NCBI GenBank assembly: GCA_030063045.1
Contig: JAQSEB010000001.1
Span: forward strand, 186,001 to 250,000
DNA: 64,000 nucleotides
Direction: 5' to 3'
From: Pratylenchus scribneri
Lineage: Eukaryota > Nematoda > Chromadorea > Rhabditida > Pratylenchidae
Notes under the pieces: generated by a model
Database searches by the model: none
Told to the model about the DNA's origin: nothing
The model's input: only the letters and a program-made list of their open reading frames with translations
Position numbers and translations under genes: made by a program
Part shown: in pieces, positions 11,972 to 23,066 of the stretch
How the letters are laid out: each line of letters begins with the position of its first letter
How positions within the stretch are numbered: the stretch's first letter is position 1

Positions 11972-13169
11972 ATGTGGTTTGTCCTTTTGGCATTCGTTGT
12001 CCCCTCAATTTTGTGCGCCCTCCTTGGCCTTTGCCTTTGTATTCAACATCGAAATAATTCCGTCGATGATCCATTTGGAATGGATGAATCCATCCTTTTG
12101 CTTCATCAACAAAAAGGAATGATCCATGGATATTCTAATTCGGTTGAATCATCGCCACAAATGTTCATTGGAATAGCCCAACAACAGAGGAAGTTAGTTG
12201 GCAAAATGGATATTATTAATTTAATCGACTTGGATTTTGCCTGCGGTCAAATCTTTTCAATTTTTGAGATTTTTAACTGTTCAACCTATTGAATTTTTCC
12301 ACTCTATTCACCGCAGCTGGGAATGGAACAATTAAATAGTTCCGATTCTCTGACTTGAGCAATTTTTTGGCCATATCTCTGCAAGGAATTAGCCAACCTG
12401 GGAAGGCAATATGCCAATTTAAAGCCCAAACTTTCCTCTAAAAAGTGGCTGATTTAAATTTTATTGATTTTATAGAATTTAACTGCTAAAAAGTCGGATG
12501 CCTTTGAATGTAATATATCCGAATTTTTTCTAAATAAAGCAGCTTATTTTATAAAAATTTTTAAATTTTTATAAAATTATTTAAGCCACTTTTTAGAAGT
12601 CAATTAAGGCTTTCAAATAGCATATCGCCTCCATCAGGAATTGGTTGCTTCTTTGCAGAGCTCTGGCCAAAATAGTCAATGGTCTTCAACCCTCCCATAT
12701 AAAATTCCTTCTTTAATAGATAGCAATTAGCAAATTGTCAAAATCTTTTGAACTTCCCTTCAATTATAATATTTATTTTAATAGTTAATTTCCCATCCGA
12801 TCCACCATTCCATTACCAATAGTCAATTTCCCTTTCATAATTTTCAGCAACAACTTTTGCCGTCCTTCGCCTCCAATTCCACCATCATCAATTGGCAATC
12901 ACCGCCACCATCACTATTACCTCCCACCGTGTTCCACAAATTGGCGAATGCCATCAACGCACAGAGTGCCAAATGCCAATGCCGAATTGCCTTCTCCCCT
13001 TCCTCCAATCATTGGCCAATTTCGCCAATTCCCTTTCCCCTCCTCAATTCCAATTCCACCCGTTCTTTGTCCACCGCCTCCGGCCTATTCCGAATCAATT
13101 AATGATGGGAGGTGGAAGGAAAGAAAATGGGAAAATCCAATTTCTTCATCAATTTCAATGTCATTTTAA
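11972..13169 (+). CDS. Single-pass membrane protein with proline-rich tail, 2 exons
   Basis: Exons 11972-12192 and 12848-13169 give about 180 residues. The split codon AA|C keeps frame, which picks the proline-rich frame out of three open ones in exon 2. Residues about 2-23 form a hydrophobic anchor (MWFVLLAFVVPSILCALLGL, then CLCIQHRN), followed by an acidic, Gln-rich segment. The second exon is Pro/Ile/Ser-rich and contains PPPPAYSE, a PPxY motif of the type bound by WW domains, so an adaptor-like cytoplasmic tail is possible. Donor is GTTAGT, acceptor TTTTCAG. No family recognised. A longer reading without the splice runs only to a stop at about 12292 and looks like retained intron. Confidence 0.55.
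12350..12685. mobile_element. Family A foldback element
   Basis: Complete copy in the single intron of the membrane-protein gene. Left arm GGGAAGGCAATATGCC ... TCCTCTAAAAAGTGGC; right arm GCCACTTTTTAGAAG ... CTTTGCAGAGCTCTGGCC. Confidence 0.75.
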
Positions 13170-13225
13170 TAAAATGAAATAAATTCATAAAATTAGGCAA
13201 ATTAGTACATTTTTCTTCATTTCTT

Positions 13226-14547
13226 TCATTCCTTCTTTGTGTCTCCTCCACAATCTCGGCCAAATGAAAAAAGCCCACCACCTCCTGTGCAACCGGTGCC
13301 ACCTTGTCCTCCAATGGATGGAGTAAAAATGGATTGAGATTGCATTCTTTCGGCACTGCCTCCACGCAATAAACCACCTTTTTGATGTACATATAAATAA
13401 ATTGGAGCAGAAAGATTGATTAGGGCTGATCCCCAGGCCATTCTTTTAGTATCTCAACAAGGAAGCAACCAATTTTGGAAGGCAATATGCCATTTGAAAG
13501 CTATAAATATCTTCTAAAAAGTGGCTTTTCGCCTTTTAATATTTCAGTTCATGTACTAATTTGTAGGAGAAGTGGCTTTTTCTCCAAAAATAGGTGTCGC
13601 TTACACTCAAAGATTTTTTTAAATATAGATTCCAATAAAATTTTATTGCCACTTTTCAAAGGACATTTTAGGCTTTCTAATGATATATTGCCTTCCAAAT
13701 TTGACTATTGCTTCGCTTTATAGGTCGAAAACCAATGCGGTTACTCAATTAGCGGCACTCAATTGTCCTTTATCTTCATTTTATATTCCATACATAATAA
13801 AACCAAAAAAGATTTCATAAATTTTATGGCCACTTTGTAAAGGACACTTTAGGCTTTTCAATGCTATATAGCCTCCCTAAATTGGCTATTGTCTCGTTGA
13901 GCTATAGTTTAAAAACCGACGCAGGCACTGAATCGATGTTACTCATTTTTCGCTTATCTATTTCCCACGCATTCAACCCCATATTCACCTGATCCGTAAC
14001 GTGATCGAATTTGACGTCCTCCAAATGGAGCCGAATTTCCCACATTATTATTGCCAATTTGGAAAGGAGGATTTTGGGGAAGTTGAAGAATATTTGGGCC
14101 TCCGCCTCCATTATTATTTCCATTGCCAATGCCCAAGGCGGAAAGAAGGCCACCGGCAAATGGATTCATTGGCTGTTGTTGACCTAATAGGCCATTGTTA
14201 CTGCCACCCATCAATGGGAATTCCATCAATGCCGATTGGCCAAACGGTTGTTGGAATGGATTGAAAAGGGCGCCATTATTTGTGCCGTAGCCACCGAATC
14301 CAGCGGCCAACGGATTTGCATGGCCAAAAGCAATGGATGGCGAATAGAGAAAAGGATTATAGGCTAGCAATAAAATGAGGATTAGTCTGCCAAAAAAAAA
14401 CATGCCTCCATATAAGCCCATTCCGCCATCGTATAGCCCAAAATATGGGTCAAATATTTGTGCACCAATTTGATGATGGTGGCCATGAGGCGGGGGGATA
14501 GCACCGAAAAGGAGGAACGGAAAAAGATGCATTTTTATTATGCGCAT
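13226..14547 (-). CDS. Gly/Asn-rich putatively secreted protein, 2 exons
   Basis: Exon 1 runs 14547-13989 and exon 2 runs 13377-13226. The phase-1 junction (TCA G|GT GGT) fits and the sum is 236 residues. The N-terminus MRIIKMHLFPFLLFGAIPPP looks like a signal peptide. The body is Gly/Asn/Gln/Pro-rich (repeats like GGYGTNNG, NPFQQPFG, GNGNNNGGGG). The C-terminus is Gly-rich with two cysteines (GGTGCTGGGG, FGRDCGGD). A run FFFGRLILILLLAY at about residue 50 interrupts the low-complexity sequence and could be a hydrophobic insertion or an unrecognised short intron. No family recognised; the composition fits a cuticle, eggshell or secreted matrix protein, which is inference only. Confidence 0.6.
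13435..13925. mobile_element. Family A foldback element plus right half of another
   Basis: A complete copy spans 13435-13735. A lone right arm (GGCCACTTTGTAAAGGACAC ... TCGTTGAGCTATAG) lies at 13800-13925. Both sit in the intron of the Gly/Asn-rich gene. Confidence 0.72.
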
Positions 14548-15484
14548 ATTTCTGGAGACCGATTTAGCAGGTTGTTTCAGGTCGTTTTGGTGGAGTGGTC
14601 AATGTAAGTGAGAGAATTGCCCAATTTTGGAAAGGGGGAATTGGATGAAATGAAATGGGGGTGAAAGTGGTTGGACGCGCAACATTTCGGTCAACAAGAT
14701 GAATTCGGATATGAGTGGATTGTGAAAGGAGAATTGGATGGAATTGGAATTGGAAGCCGAAAGAGGCAAATTTGATACATTTCGATGGAAAAATAAACAA
14801 ATTCAATGGAAATTTGCAGAATAAATGGTTCAATATACAATTGAAAAATTAAAATTCATTTTGATAAATCAATTTTAATATAAATTTTATCAAATAAATT
14901 CATTTTTATTCTTTTTTCTTCCAATTTCATTTTTTAATGAATTCCCCTTTTTTAAATTTGAAATAATAAGATTTGGCGTTATGAATATTTTAAATTAAAA
15001 AAGATATTTTGACATTAAGAAAAGGAAAGAAAAATAAAAATAGAAAATGCAAAGATTGAGCGGGAGGGCCAATAAAATAGCGGCCAATTCACAACGTCGT
15101 ACGCATACGCGTACGCACGTACGTGAAAAATAAAAAGCCTACCCACCAACCACTACCAACCACCCCACCCATTTTAATATTCTCTCTCTATTAGAGGCAT
15201 TCACTCTCATTCCTTTAGTTTTCGACGTTATTGATGATGATGACAAAATCCTTTTTGTGAGCTTGACAGATATTTTTTTATCCAACCAATACTTATTAAA
15301 AATTTAAAGATTTATTTATTTAATATAAAATCAATATCAATAATCACATGTTTAATGTTTTTATTTATCTATATTCAATTCATTTAAAAATATATTTGTA
15401 AAATATTTACAAAATTATTCAATTTTTCCACATTCATTGTATAAAATATTCTTTAAAGCTTATTATAATCTCGATTTTTAAAAA
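14548..15484. promoter_or_regulatory. Divergent promoter region between two genes
   Basis: Start codons of the minus-strand Gly/Asn-rich gene and the plus-strand 14-exon gene are 937 bp apart. The interval is AT-rich apart from a GC-rich alternating tract at 15094-15125 (CGTACGCATACGCGTACGCA is its core) and a C/A-rich tract at about 15140-15172. No TATA box can be assigned with confidence. Confidence 0.45.
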
Positions 15485-18400
15485 ATGAAACCATCTGGGT
15501 CTGGCTTTACAATACCTAGAAAGCCCAAATTCGATGAACCGAAGGCTCGACAACCACCAACAGAAAACAAATGTGAGTCAAATTTTTTGAATTTTTGCTA
15601 GCCTGGATTTCATTGCCGGCAGCTTAAGGAAAAAAAACTAGTTTCAAATATTCTATAAATATCCGTTCCCAAATTCCTTCCCATTTTCCATTCCATTTTC
15701 CCACTTTCCTAAATCAATAAAAAAATGCAAGGGGCACGGGGAACGGGGCAGTGAATGGGAAGAACATTACAATTTTTTACTCTTACCACCGAAAGGCATT
15801 ACTGTAGGAAAAATTGGGTGTGAAGAGGTGGAATAAAGGACAAATCTTGGAGAAAATATGCTTAGAAATCAGCTAAAAATAAGCCACCAATATTTAAATT
15901 TTTGCGTTGGGCATTTTTGTATCCAAACTACGGGCTATGGGGTGTTAGGGGGATATCGGATATAGTTTAGGATGTAAGATGATAGCCTATGGCCTTTCCT
16001 TAAAAAAGACTCTTGCGCTCTTGCCCTAATCTTGATCACAAATAAGATAGATCCCTCGCTTCTCCCATATGTTGACCCAAAAATGGGATACAAAGCACAT
16101 AATGCTAATTTGGGATTTTTACAGCTTCTGAATCTTCACAACATCCACGGCAACAACGCCAAATGGAGGACAATGGCTTTGTGGTTTGGACTGGTTCACT
16201 GCATTTCGGTGAGGATCATGTGGAAAGCATCGATTTGAAGAGTTTGCACAAAAGTGGGGTGAAACCGAGCGGATTGTAAGTTATTTCATTCAATTTTAAT
16301 AACCACAAACTCATTTTAGCTCATCTTCATTACAAGTTCACCGTTTATTTCAATGGGCAGATTGTCAGAAATATTCGCCATTTGTCGAATTGGCTTCAAT
16401 CAAATCATCGTCAAATTCGCTGCTTCAAAATCAATTTGTCACACTTCGCAATGTTCAGCCCATTCAAAATGCTGCCTACTTTTTTCTGATCAACACATTT
16501 TCGCCAATGTTCGTCAAATTATGCCAAAGAATGAAAGAGCAGGAGCAGGTGAAAATGGCACAAAACAATTTAATTTTTAACAATTTCCATTTTAGGCGGG
16601 ATTCAGCATTTTCGAGAATGGCACCATCCTTATGCTAATTCCAGAGGGCACTTTATCAATTCAACTCGGCCTTCCTTCTTACAATGGTCCTGGCGCCAAA
16701 CTTCACTGTGTTTTCTTAGTTCAACAGCAAAAATTGGTTGGAACTACAGGAGAATTCTATTCATTTGATTCGTGAGTTTATTACATTTTTATGACCATTT
16801 TGATTTGAAATTCATCCTGAAATATACTATAAATCAGAATATTATTAAAATCAGAATGTTTGGAGAAAATCAGAATATTGTGAAAATCAGAATGTTGTGA
16901 AAATCAGAATGTTTGGAGAAAATCAGAATGTTTGGAGAAAATCAGAATGTTTGGAGAAAATCAGAATGTTTGGAGAAAATCAGAATGTTTGGAGAAAATC
17001 AGAATGTTTGGCAAAATCAGAATGTTTGGAGAATATCAGAATGTTTGGAGAAAATCAGAATGTTTGTGAAAATCAGAATGTTTGGAGAAAATCAGAATGT
17101 TTGGAGAAAATCAGAATGTTTGGAGAAAATCAGAATGTTTGGAGAAAATCAGAATGTTTGGAGAAAATCAGAATGTTTGTGAAAATCAGAATGTTTGGAG
17201 AAAATCAGAATGTTTGTGAAAATCAGAATGTTTGGAGAAAATCAGAATGTTTGGAGAAAATCAGAATGTTTGGAGAAAATCAGAATTTTTGGAGAAAATC
17301 AGAATGTTTGTGAAAATCAGAATGTTTGTGAAAATCAGAATGTTTGGAGAAAATCAGAATGTTTGGCAAAATCAGAATGTTTGGAGAAAATCAGAATGTT
17401 TGGCAAAATCAGAATGTTCGGAGAAAATCAGAATGTTTGGAGAAAATCAGAATGTTTGTGAAAATCAGAATGTTTGTGAAAATCAGAATGTTTGGAGAAA
17501 ATCAGAATGTTTGTGAAAATCAGAATGTTTGGAGAAAATCAGAATGTTTGGAGAAAATCAGAATGTTTGTGAAAATCAGAATGTTTGGAGAAAATCAGTA
17601 TGTTTGGAGAAAATCAGAATGTTTGTGAAAATCAGAATGTTTGGAGAAAATCAGAATGTTTGTGAAAATCAGAATGTTTGGAGAAAATCAGAATGTTTGG
17701 AGAAAATCAGAATGTTTGGAGAAAATCAGAATGTTTGGAGAAAATCAGAATGTTTGGAGAATATCAGAATGTTTGGAGAATATCAGAATGTTTGTGAAAA
17801 TCAGAATGTTTCGAGAAAATCAGAATGTTTCGAGAAAATCAGAATGTTAAATGTTTGGAGAAAATCAGAATTTTTGGAGAAAATCAGAATGTTTGGAGAA
17901 TATCAGAATGTTTGGAGAAAATCAGAATGTTTAGAGAAAATCAGAATGTTTGGAGAAAATCAGAATGTTTGGCAAAATCAGAATGTTTGTGAAGCCCAAA
18001 TCTTAGACTGTCAAAACCATAACTAAGCCTTCTAATTATAGAATTCCACGCATGCCGACTCCCGCCGAAAAATTGGATGGATCGGATGCAAATGTGCTGA
18101 CCAAATTGGAACAATACAAACGGACATGCGGATTGCCAATTGTAAAGAAGATGGCACCAAAACAAGTTGATTCGCTGTTCACACCGAATCAGAAGCCACC
18201 CGGGGGAAAAGTGCTGACTCCGTACATTCCAACACCGGGCTATCCTCAGACTCAATACAATCATCCTGCGCAATCAAACAATGGTGCTCAATCCTCATCT
18301 TCAACAAACAGCAACAATAGCAATGACAACAATTCATTGCATTCACTCCTTTATGGTCCACCGCCTCCTCCTCCACCAGAGCCAGTGGTAAAAATCTTTT

Positions 18401-21400
18401 CTCATAAAATTTTAATAATATTCCTTTTCCATTTTCCAGAAAATTACACCAAAAGTTCCAAAGGAAGGTTCGGTGTTGGAACGTGGCCAAAAGAATAAAT
18501 TGTTTGAGAATGCATTTGCTGCGGTTCGAGCCAGAGGCATTGAAAAATCAGTAAGTTAATTAATTAATTATAATTAGATAGTGAATTTTTAGCCTTTAAC
18601 GATTTTTGTATTTGATTTGATACATAAAAATAAACACTTTTTCAAGATTTTTACTTCTTTAAAATCAACTCTATAATTATAAAAATAGGAATAATTAAAT
18701 CCCACATTTATAGACAAACGAAGATGTAAAGGAAAAGGAAGCAGTTCAGCGAACAATCTCAAAAGATTCAGTGGAATCGTTGGACAAACAACAATCTGAG
18801 AAGCCGATGACTGCAGCAGAGGAAGCAGCAGCAAAAAGGGTGATTCCGATTCCATTGGCTGCATTTAGCCGAGATCCACGGATTGTCCGAGATCCACGAC
18901 GTGCCGCCCAAATTGTGCCGCAGGCGGCAGTAACCCAAACCCAATCAAATGTGGCTTCATCATCGTCATCGGCGGCAGCACCAAAAAACACAACCAAAAC
19001 AAACGTGGCATTTCCGCCCCTTCCAATCATCAAAAAGCCGAAAATTGATGAAAAAGATTCAAAGAAGGAGGAAAAGAAATTAAATGTAAAATTTATTTTA
19101 TTATAGCCGTGTTTCCTACCTCATTTTTTTTGATAGAATTACTGTATTTCGTCTACTGTAGAATATGTAAACAAGCCTGAAAAATTTCCTTTGAAAAGAT
19201 TTTAACAAATGACAGATAAAGTGAAGGGTTCCCTCTAAAATTTTAGGAAAAACTCTTGTCTAGCCAACTTTATTAAAATTTATCACATTTACCTAATCTA
19301 AAAATTTAGGAAAAGCCGCCTCCACCGCCAATCTCACAAATCGAAGTGATCCATGAATCTGCGCCAATGGATATTGATGAGCCAAATGACAGTGGTCGAC
19401 CATATAGCCCATCGCAGGCAATGTTGCTATCACCTTCGCCAGAGCCAATGGACATTGTTGAGGAGAATTCAAAAGAAGATGAGGAAATGAAAGAGCAAAA
19501 TGAAGCAGAACAAGAAGAAGAAGACAAAGGAAACACTCCTCCCATTGCTAATCCCAATTCAAATGTACTCCAAATGATTTTTCTCCATATTTTATTTTCA
19601 TCATTCAAATTTTTACATAATTTGATTTCAGTTTGAAGCATTTTCCGGCACCGTTTCAAATGTTCCAGCAGCAGAGGCAGCATCAAAAGAGAAGCCACAA
19701 GAATCATACGGATTCGGCTTCAACTATTTGGATTCAATTTCAGAGTAAGTATGCTCCATTTTTAATAGGCTAACCTCTGCTGGCTTGAGTATAATCAAAT
19801 TTGGGAAACTTAAGTTAATTACAAATAGGCCATTTTTGAAATTTTATTAAAAAATATTTTAAATTAAATATAGATTTAGGCTCTCAAAATCGCCTTCCTA
19901 TGTTTTTCCAAAATACTAATAGGATTTTAAACCCAAAGTAGTATTTTTCCATCATTTTATGATCAAACTTCACAAAATTTTTTCTACTCTGCATCCAGAT
20001 AACCGTGTAAGTACCGGCTAATTTAGACCAAAGCTAAAAGGCTTAGCAATCGGAGCATATAGAAATGAATAGGAAGTCAAATTCAACGCTGGATTCAAAA
20101 ATGAAGCTATATTTTATAGAATTAAGTGTGGGAAAGGGTGCAGGTTGATTACCGAAACAAATGAAGTAAAAATTTAATTGAATATCCCTAAATTTATCTA
20201 GAAAAGTGAAATAAAAACTTTAAAATATTTATTTTAAGAGGCAATGCTGCACGTTCAAATGATGATCCTTCAAAGGAGAAGCAGCAGCCAGTGGATAAAA
20301 AACCGACACTTGCACAATTTTTGGTAATGAACACATTGGAATGTTAGAATTCAACAAATTTGTTGTAGGAGTCAAAAGCGAAACTTAAATCCAACACCGA
20401 AATGGGCTGCCAGGATCAAAATACTGAATCGGAGAAGCAACAACAATCGCGAGAAGATGACAACAATGACAAGGATTTTCGCCAGATTTGGGCCTCTGGA
20501 AGTTCAACAAATGGCGGCGGCAATCAAGGAACAGTACATCAGCAACCAAAGATGGGCCCTGCAGCAATTAGAATTGGAGGAACACCGCGAACATCAACAG
20601 AAAGCCCAATTTCGCCTCCAATTGAGAAGGGCATGCTCTCGCCAAATATTCATCAAGTAACTTCTTTGCCCTCTCTAATTCATATGAATGTTCCTCCGCC
20701 GCAGTGTCCAACCTACAACATTCCTCCATTAATTCGCGGACTTGGCCCCAAGCGAAATATTCCACCATCACCAAATCTGAATCGTCCAGTCCATCAAGTT
20801 CGTCCAATCTTTGCCCAAAACGCAGCTGCCAGGAGTCATCCAGCATCAGGTAGGATTAATTTTTTTACAATTACAAAATATTAATTTATCTTTATTAGTT
20901 AATTGATCGAAAACATATTTTAGTTAGCAATCGAAAACGCATTTAATTAGCAAATGAAAACACATTTTATTTAGCAAACGAAAACACATTTTACTTAGCA
21001 ATCGAAAACACATTTTACTTAGCAATCGAAAACACATTTTACTTAGCAATCGAAAACACATTTTAGTTAGCAAAAGAAAACACATTTTATTTAGCAATCG
21101 AAAACACATTTTAGTTAACAAAAGAAAACACGTTTTACTTAGCAAACGAAAACACATTTTAGTTAGCAAACAAAAACACATTTTAGTTAGCAATCGAAAA
21201 CACATTTTAGTTAGCAAAAGAAAACACATTTTATTTAGCAATCGAAAACACATTTTAGTTAACAAAAGAAAACACGTTTTACTTAGCAAACGAAAACACA
21301 TTTTAGTTAGCAAACAAAAACACATTTTAGTTAGCAATCGAAAACACATTTTAGTTAGCAAAAGAAAACACATTTTATTTAGCAATCGAAAACACATTTA

Positions 21401-22534
21401 GTTAACAAAAGAAAACACGTTTTACTTAGCAAACGAAAATCATTTTAATTAATCATAAACACATTTATAACCAAAGACACATTTTAATTAATCAAAAATA
21501 CTTATAATTCTTTAAAAAAATTATAGGCACAAGTGATGGTGTTCAACAACCCCAATATCGAGCAATTCCTTTGAACATTTCGGCGCCAACATTTAAACAA
21601 CATCCACCAAATTTGGTCTATAATCAACAATCCTCCATTTTTCTCACTGATCCTCGCCTGAAGAAACATCTTCCACCTGCAAACAAAGTTGCAGCGAATC
21701 AACGCAATGCTCCATCGTCGGTGCTGATCATTGACCCGAATATCAAACCAGAAATGTGAGCGATTTTTTATTTTCAACAATTTTTGAATTCATTTCTTTT
21801 TTTCATAAAGACTTGAACAACATTTCCGAAAACTTTTGGACATTGCCAAACGCGACAATGTGATCATCAAATGGCACGCATCATTGACCCAAAAATTGTT
21901 TGCATCAATTTTAAACAAATTTCAATTTCAATTGGCTTTCAGAGGATTTGACAGTGACAGAGTGCATGAATACCAAACCCTGTTGGCGGCTTTCCGAGAA
22001 TGTGGCGTTGTTGAGCCAATGCAATGGCACGATTATTGCGATAACCCAGATCACAATGACAAAGGCAACAATCAACAATATATTTGCACACTGAATGTGA
22101 ACCGTGAAATTGAATCCAAATCAAAACCAGAAATCAAATTGATTTACATGACAGGTCGGTAACATTAGCTAATCCATTATTATTATGTAGCCTAGAATTA
22201 TACTCTAGAGAATTTCCTAGATTTTTTAAATTTTAGTTACTGTATTTAGTAAATATACTGTACCCGAAAAAAAATTAATTTCCCTAGGTGGATTCAGTCA
22301 GACCATTGACCTAAATTTTTCAAAATTGAAGGGCATCTTTGAAAGGAACATTTGCAAAAAATTTTTCATAAATCTTCTTTATAAACCCTATATAAGTCCA
22401 TTTTTGACATGGCATTAAATTATTCTATTAATATTTATATTTTTACAGATAATGTCGACTTCATCTCCAATAAATTCCAACAAATGAAAGACAAAATTCG
22501 CATTGTGAAGCCGAAAGAATTTGTTGGAGAATGA
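15485..22534 (+). CDS. 14-exon gene, SPOC-like N-terminus, Pro/Ser-rich nuclear-type protein
   Basis: Exons: 15485-15572, 16125-16275, 16320-16548, 16596-16771, 18042-18387, 18440-18550, 18714-19085, 19310-19564, 19632-19744, 20239-20323, 20369-20849, 21527-21755, 21811-22154, 22449-22534. They sum to 3,066 nt with every phase consistent, giving 1,021 residues. Residues about 48-214 start with FVVWTGSLHF and contain IFENGTILMLIPEG, reminiscent of a SPOC domain (which often opens with VWxG), but this is by eye and unproven. The middle is Pro/Ser-rich and acidic, with SRDPRIVRDPRRA and a seven-proline run. The C-terminal ~200 residues look folded (VLIIDPNIKPE, then WHASLTQKLFASILNKF) and I do not recognise them. 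A nuclear RNA or transcription role is inference. Intron 4 and intron 11 hold minisatellites. Confidence 0.8.
16842..17996. repeat. Minisatellite, 19/18-bp unit, about 60 copies
   Basis: The unit is TTTGGAGAAAATCAGAATG with 18-bp variants TTTGTGAAAATCAGAATG and TTTGGCAAAATCAGAATG interspersed irregularly. It fills intron 4 of the 14-exon gene, between the donor at 16772 and the acceptor at 18041. The unit has no stop in the translated frames, so long Asn/Glu/Gln/Lys-rich open frames run through it; these are not genes. Confidence 0.97.
20895..21490. repeat. Minisatellite, 24-bp unit, about 24 copies
   Basis: The unit is AGCAATCGAAAACACATTTT plus AGTT, with variants AGCAAACG, AGCAAAAG and AACAAAAG. 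A higher-order block of about 168 bp (seven units ending in an ACACGTTTT variant) recurs, for example around 21060-21140 and 21200-21280. It occupies intron 11 of the 14-exon gene. Confidence 0.95.
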
Positions 22535-23066
22535 TAAGAAGAAGGATTGAATTGTTACATATATTTTGGGGATAATATTGACACATATAACTCTTTTTTT
22601 GGCAATTTTACCATATTTATTCTCTCTATTTTCATCATCCATCGCATATTGTTACCTATTTTTATTATAAATCCAACTTAATTTATTCCACCTACATTAT
22701 TATTCAGCCATTACATTGTCCCATCCCCCAACAATTTTATTCGCCCAAAACATTTGGGTTTTCATTATACGGAAATTTTGTTAAGAACATCAATTTTTTA
22801 TATTCTCGATAAATTTGATTGCAAAATTTGGTTTGTTTTTTCTCTTAAAGACAATTAAGAAAATAGGTGGTTTCTCGAATGGAATTCAACAAAGATTTAA
22901 GTGACAGCTGACGGCGGCTGTGCCTTTTCATTGATTACCCCTTGGCTTAAAAATAAAAGGGATCAAGCCATGGCGATCAAATTGATCCCACCCCACTTCC
23001 TCCCTTCATTTTGGCCGTTCATTAAAAGTTATTGTTTCACAATTTGTCTTTATTCTTTGTTCCATA
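22535..23066. other. Intergenic region
   Basis: An AT-rich 3' flank of the 14-exon gene, then about 150 bp of more mixed sequence before the Costars start codon. I see no further gene, RNA or repeat. Confidence 0.5.

Noticed and set aside
16897..18026. Several overlapping 89-165-codon frames on the plus strand
   Set aside because: They consist wholly of the 19/18-bp minisatellite in an intron and have no non-repeat content until the last few codons.
20924..21397. 157-codon minus-strand frame of repeating Cys/Phe/Leu residues
   Set aside because: It is the reverse translation of the 24-bp intronic array; the repeat explains it entirely.
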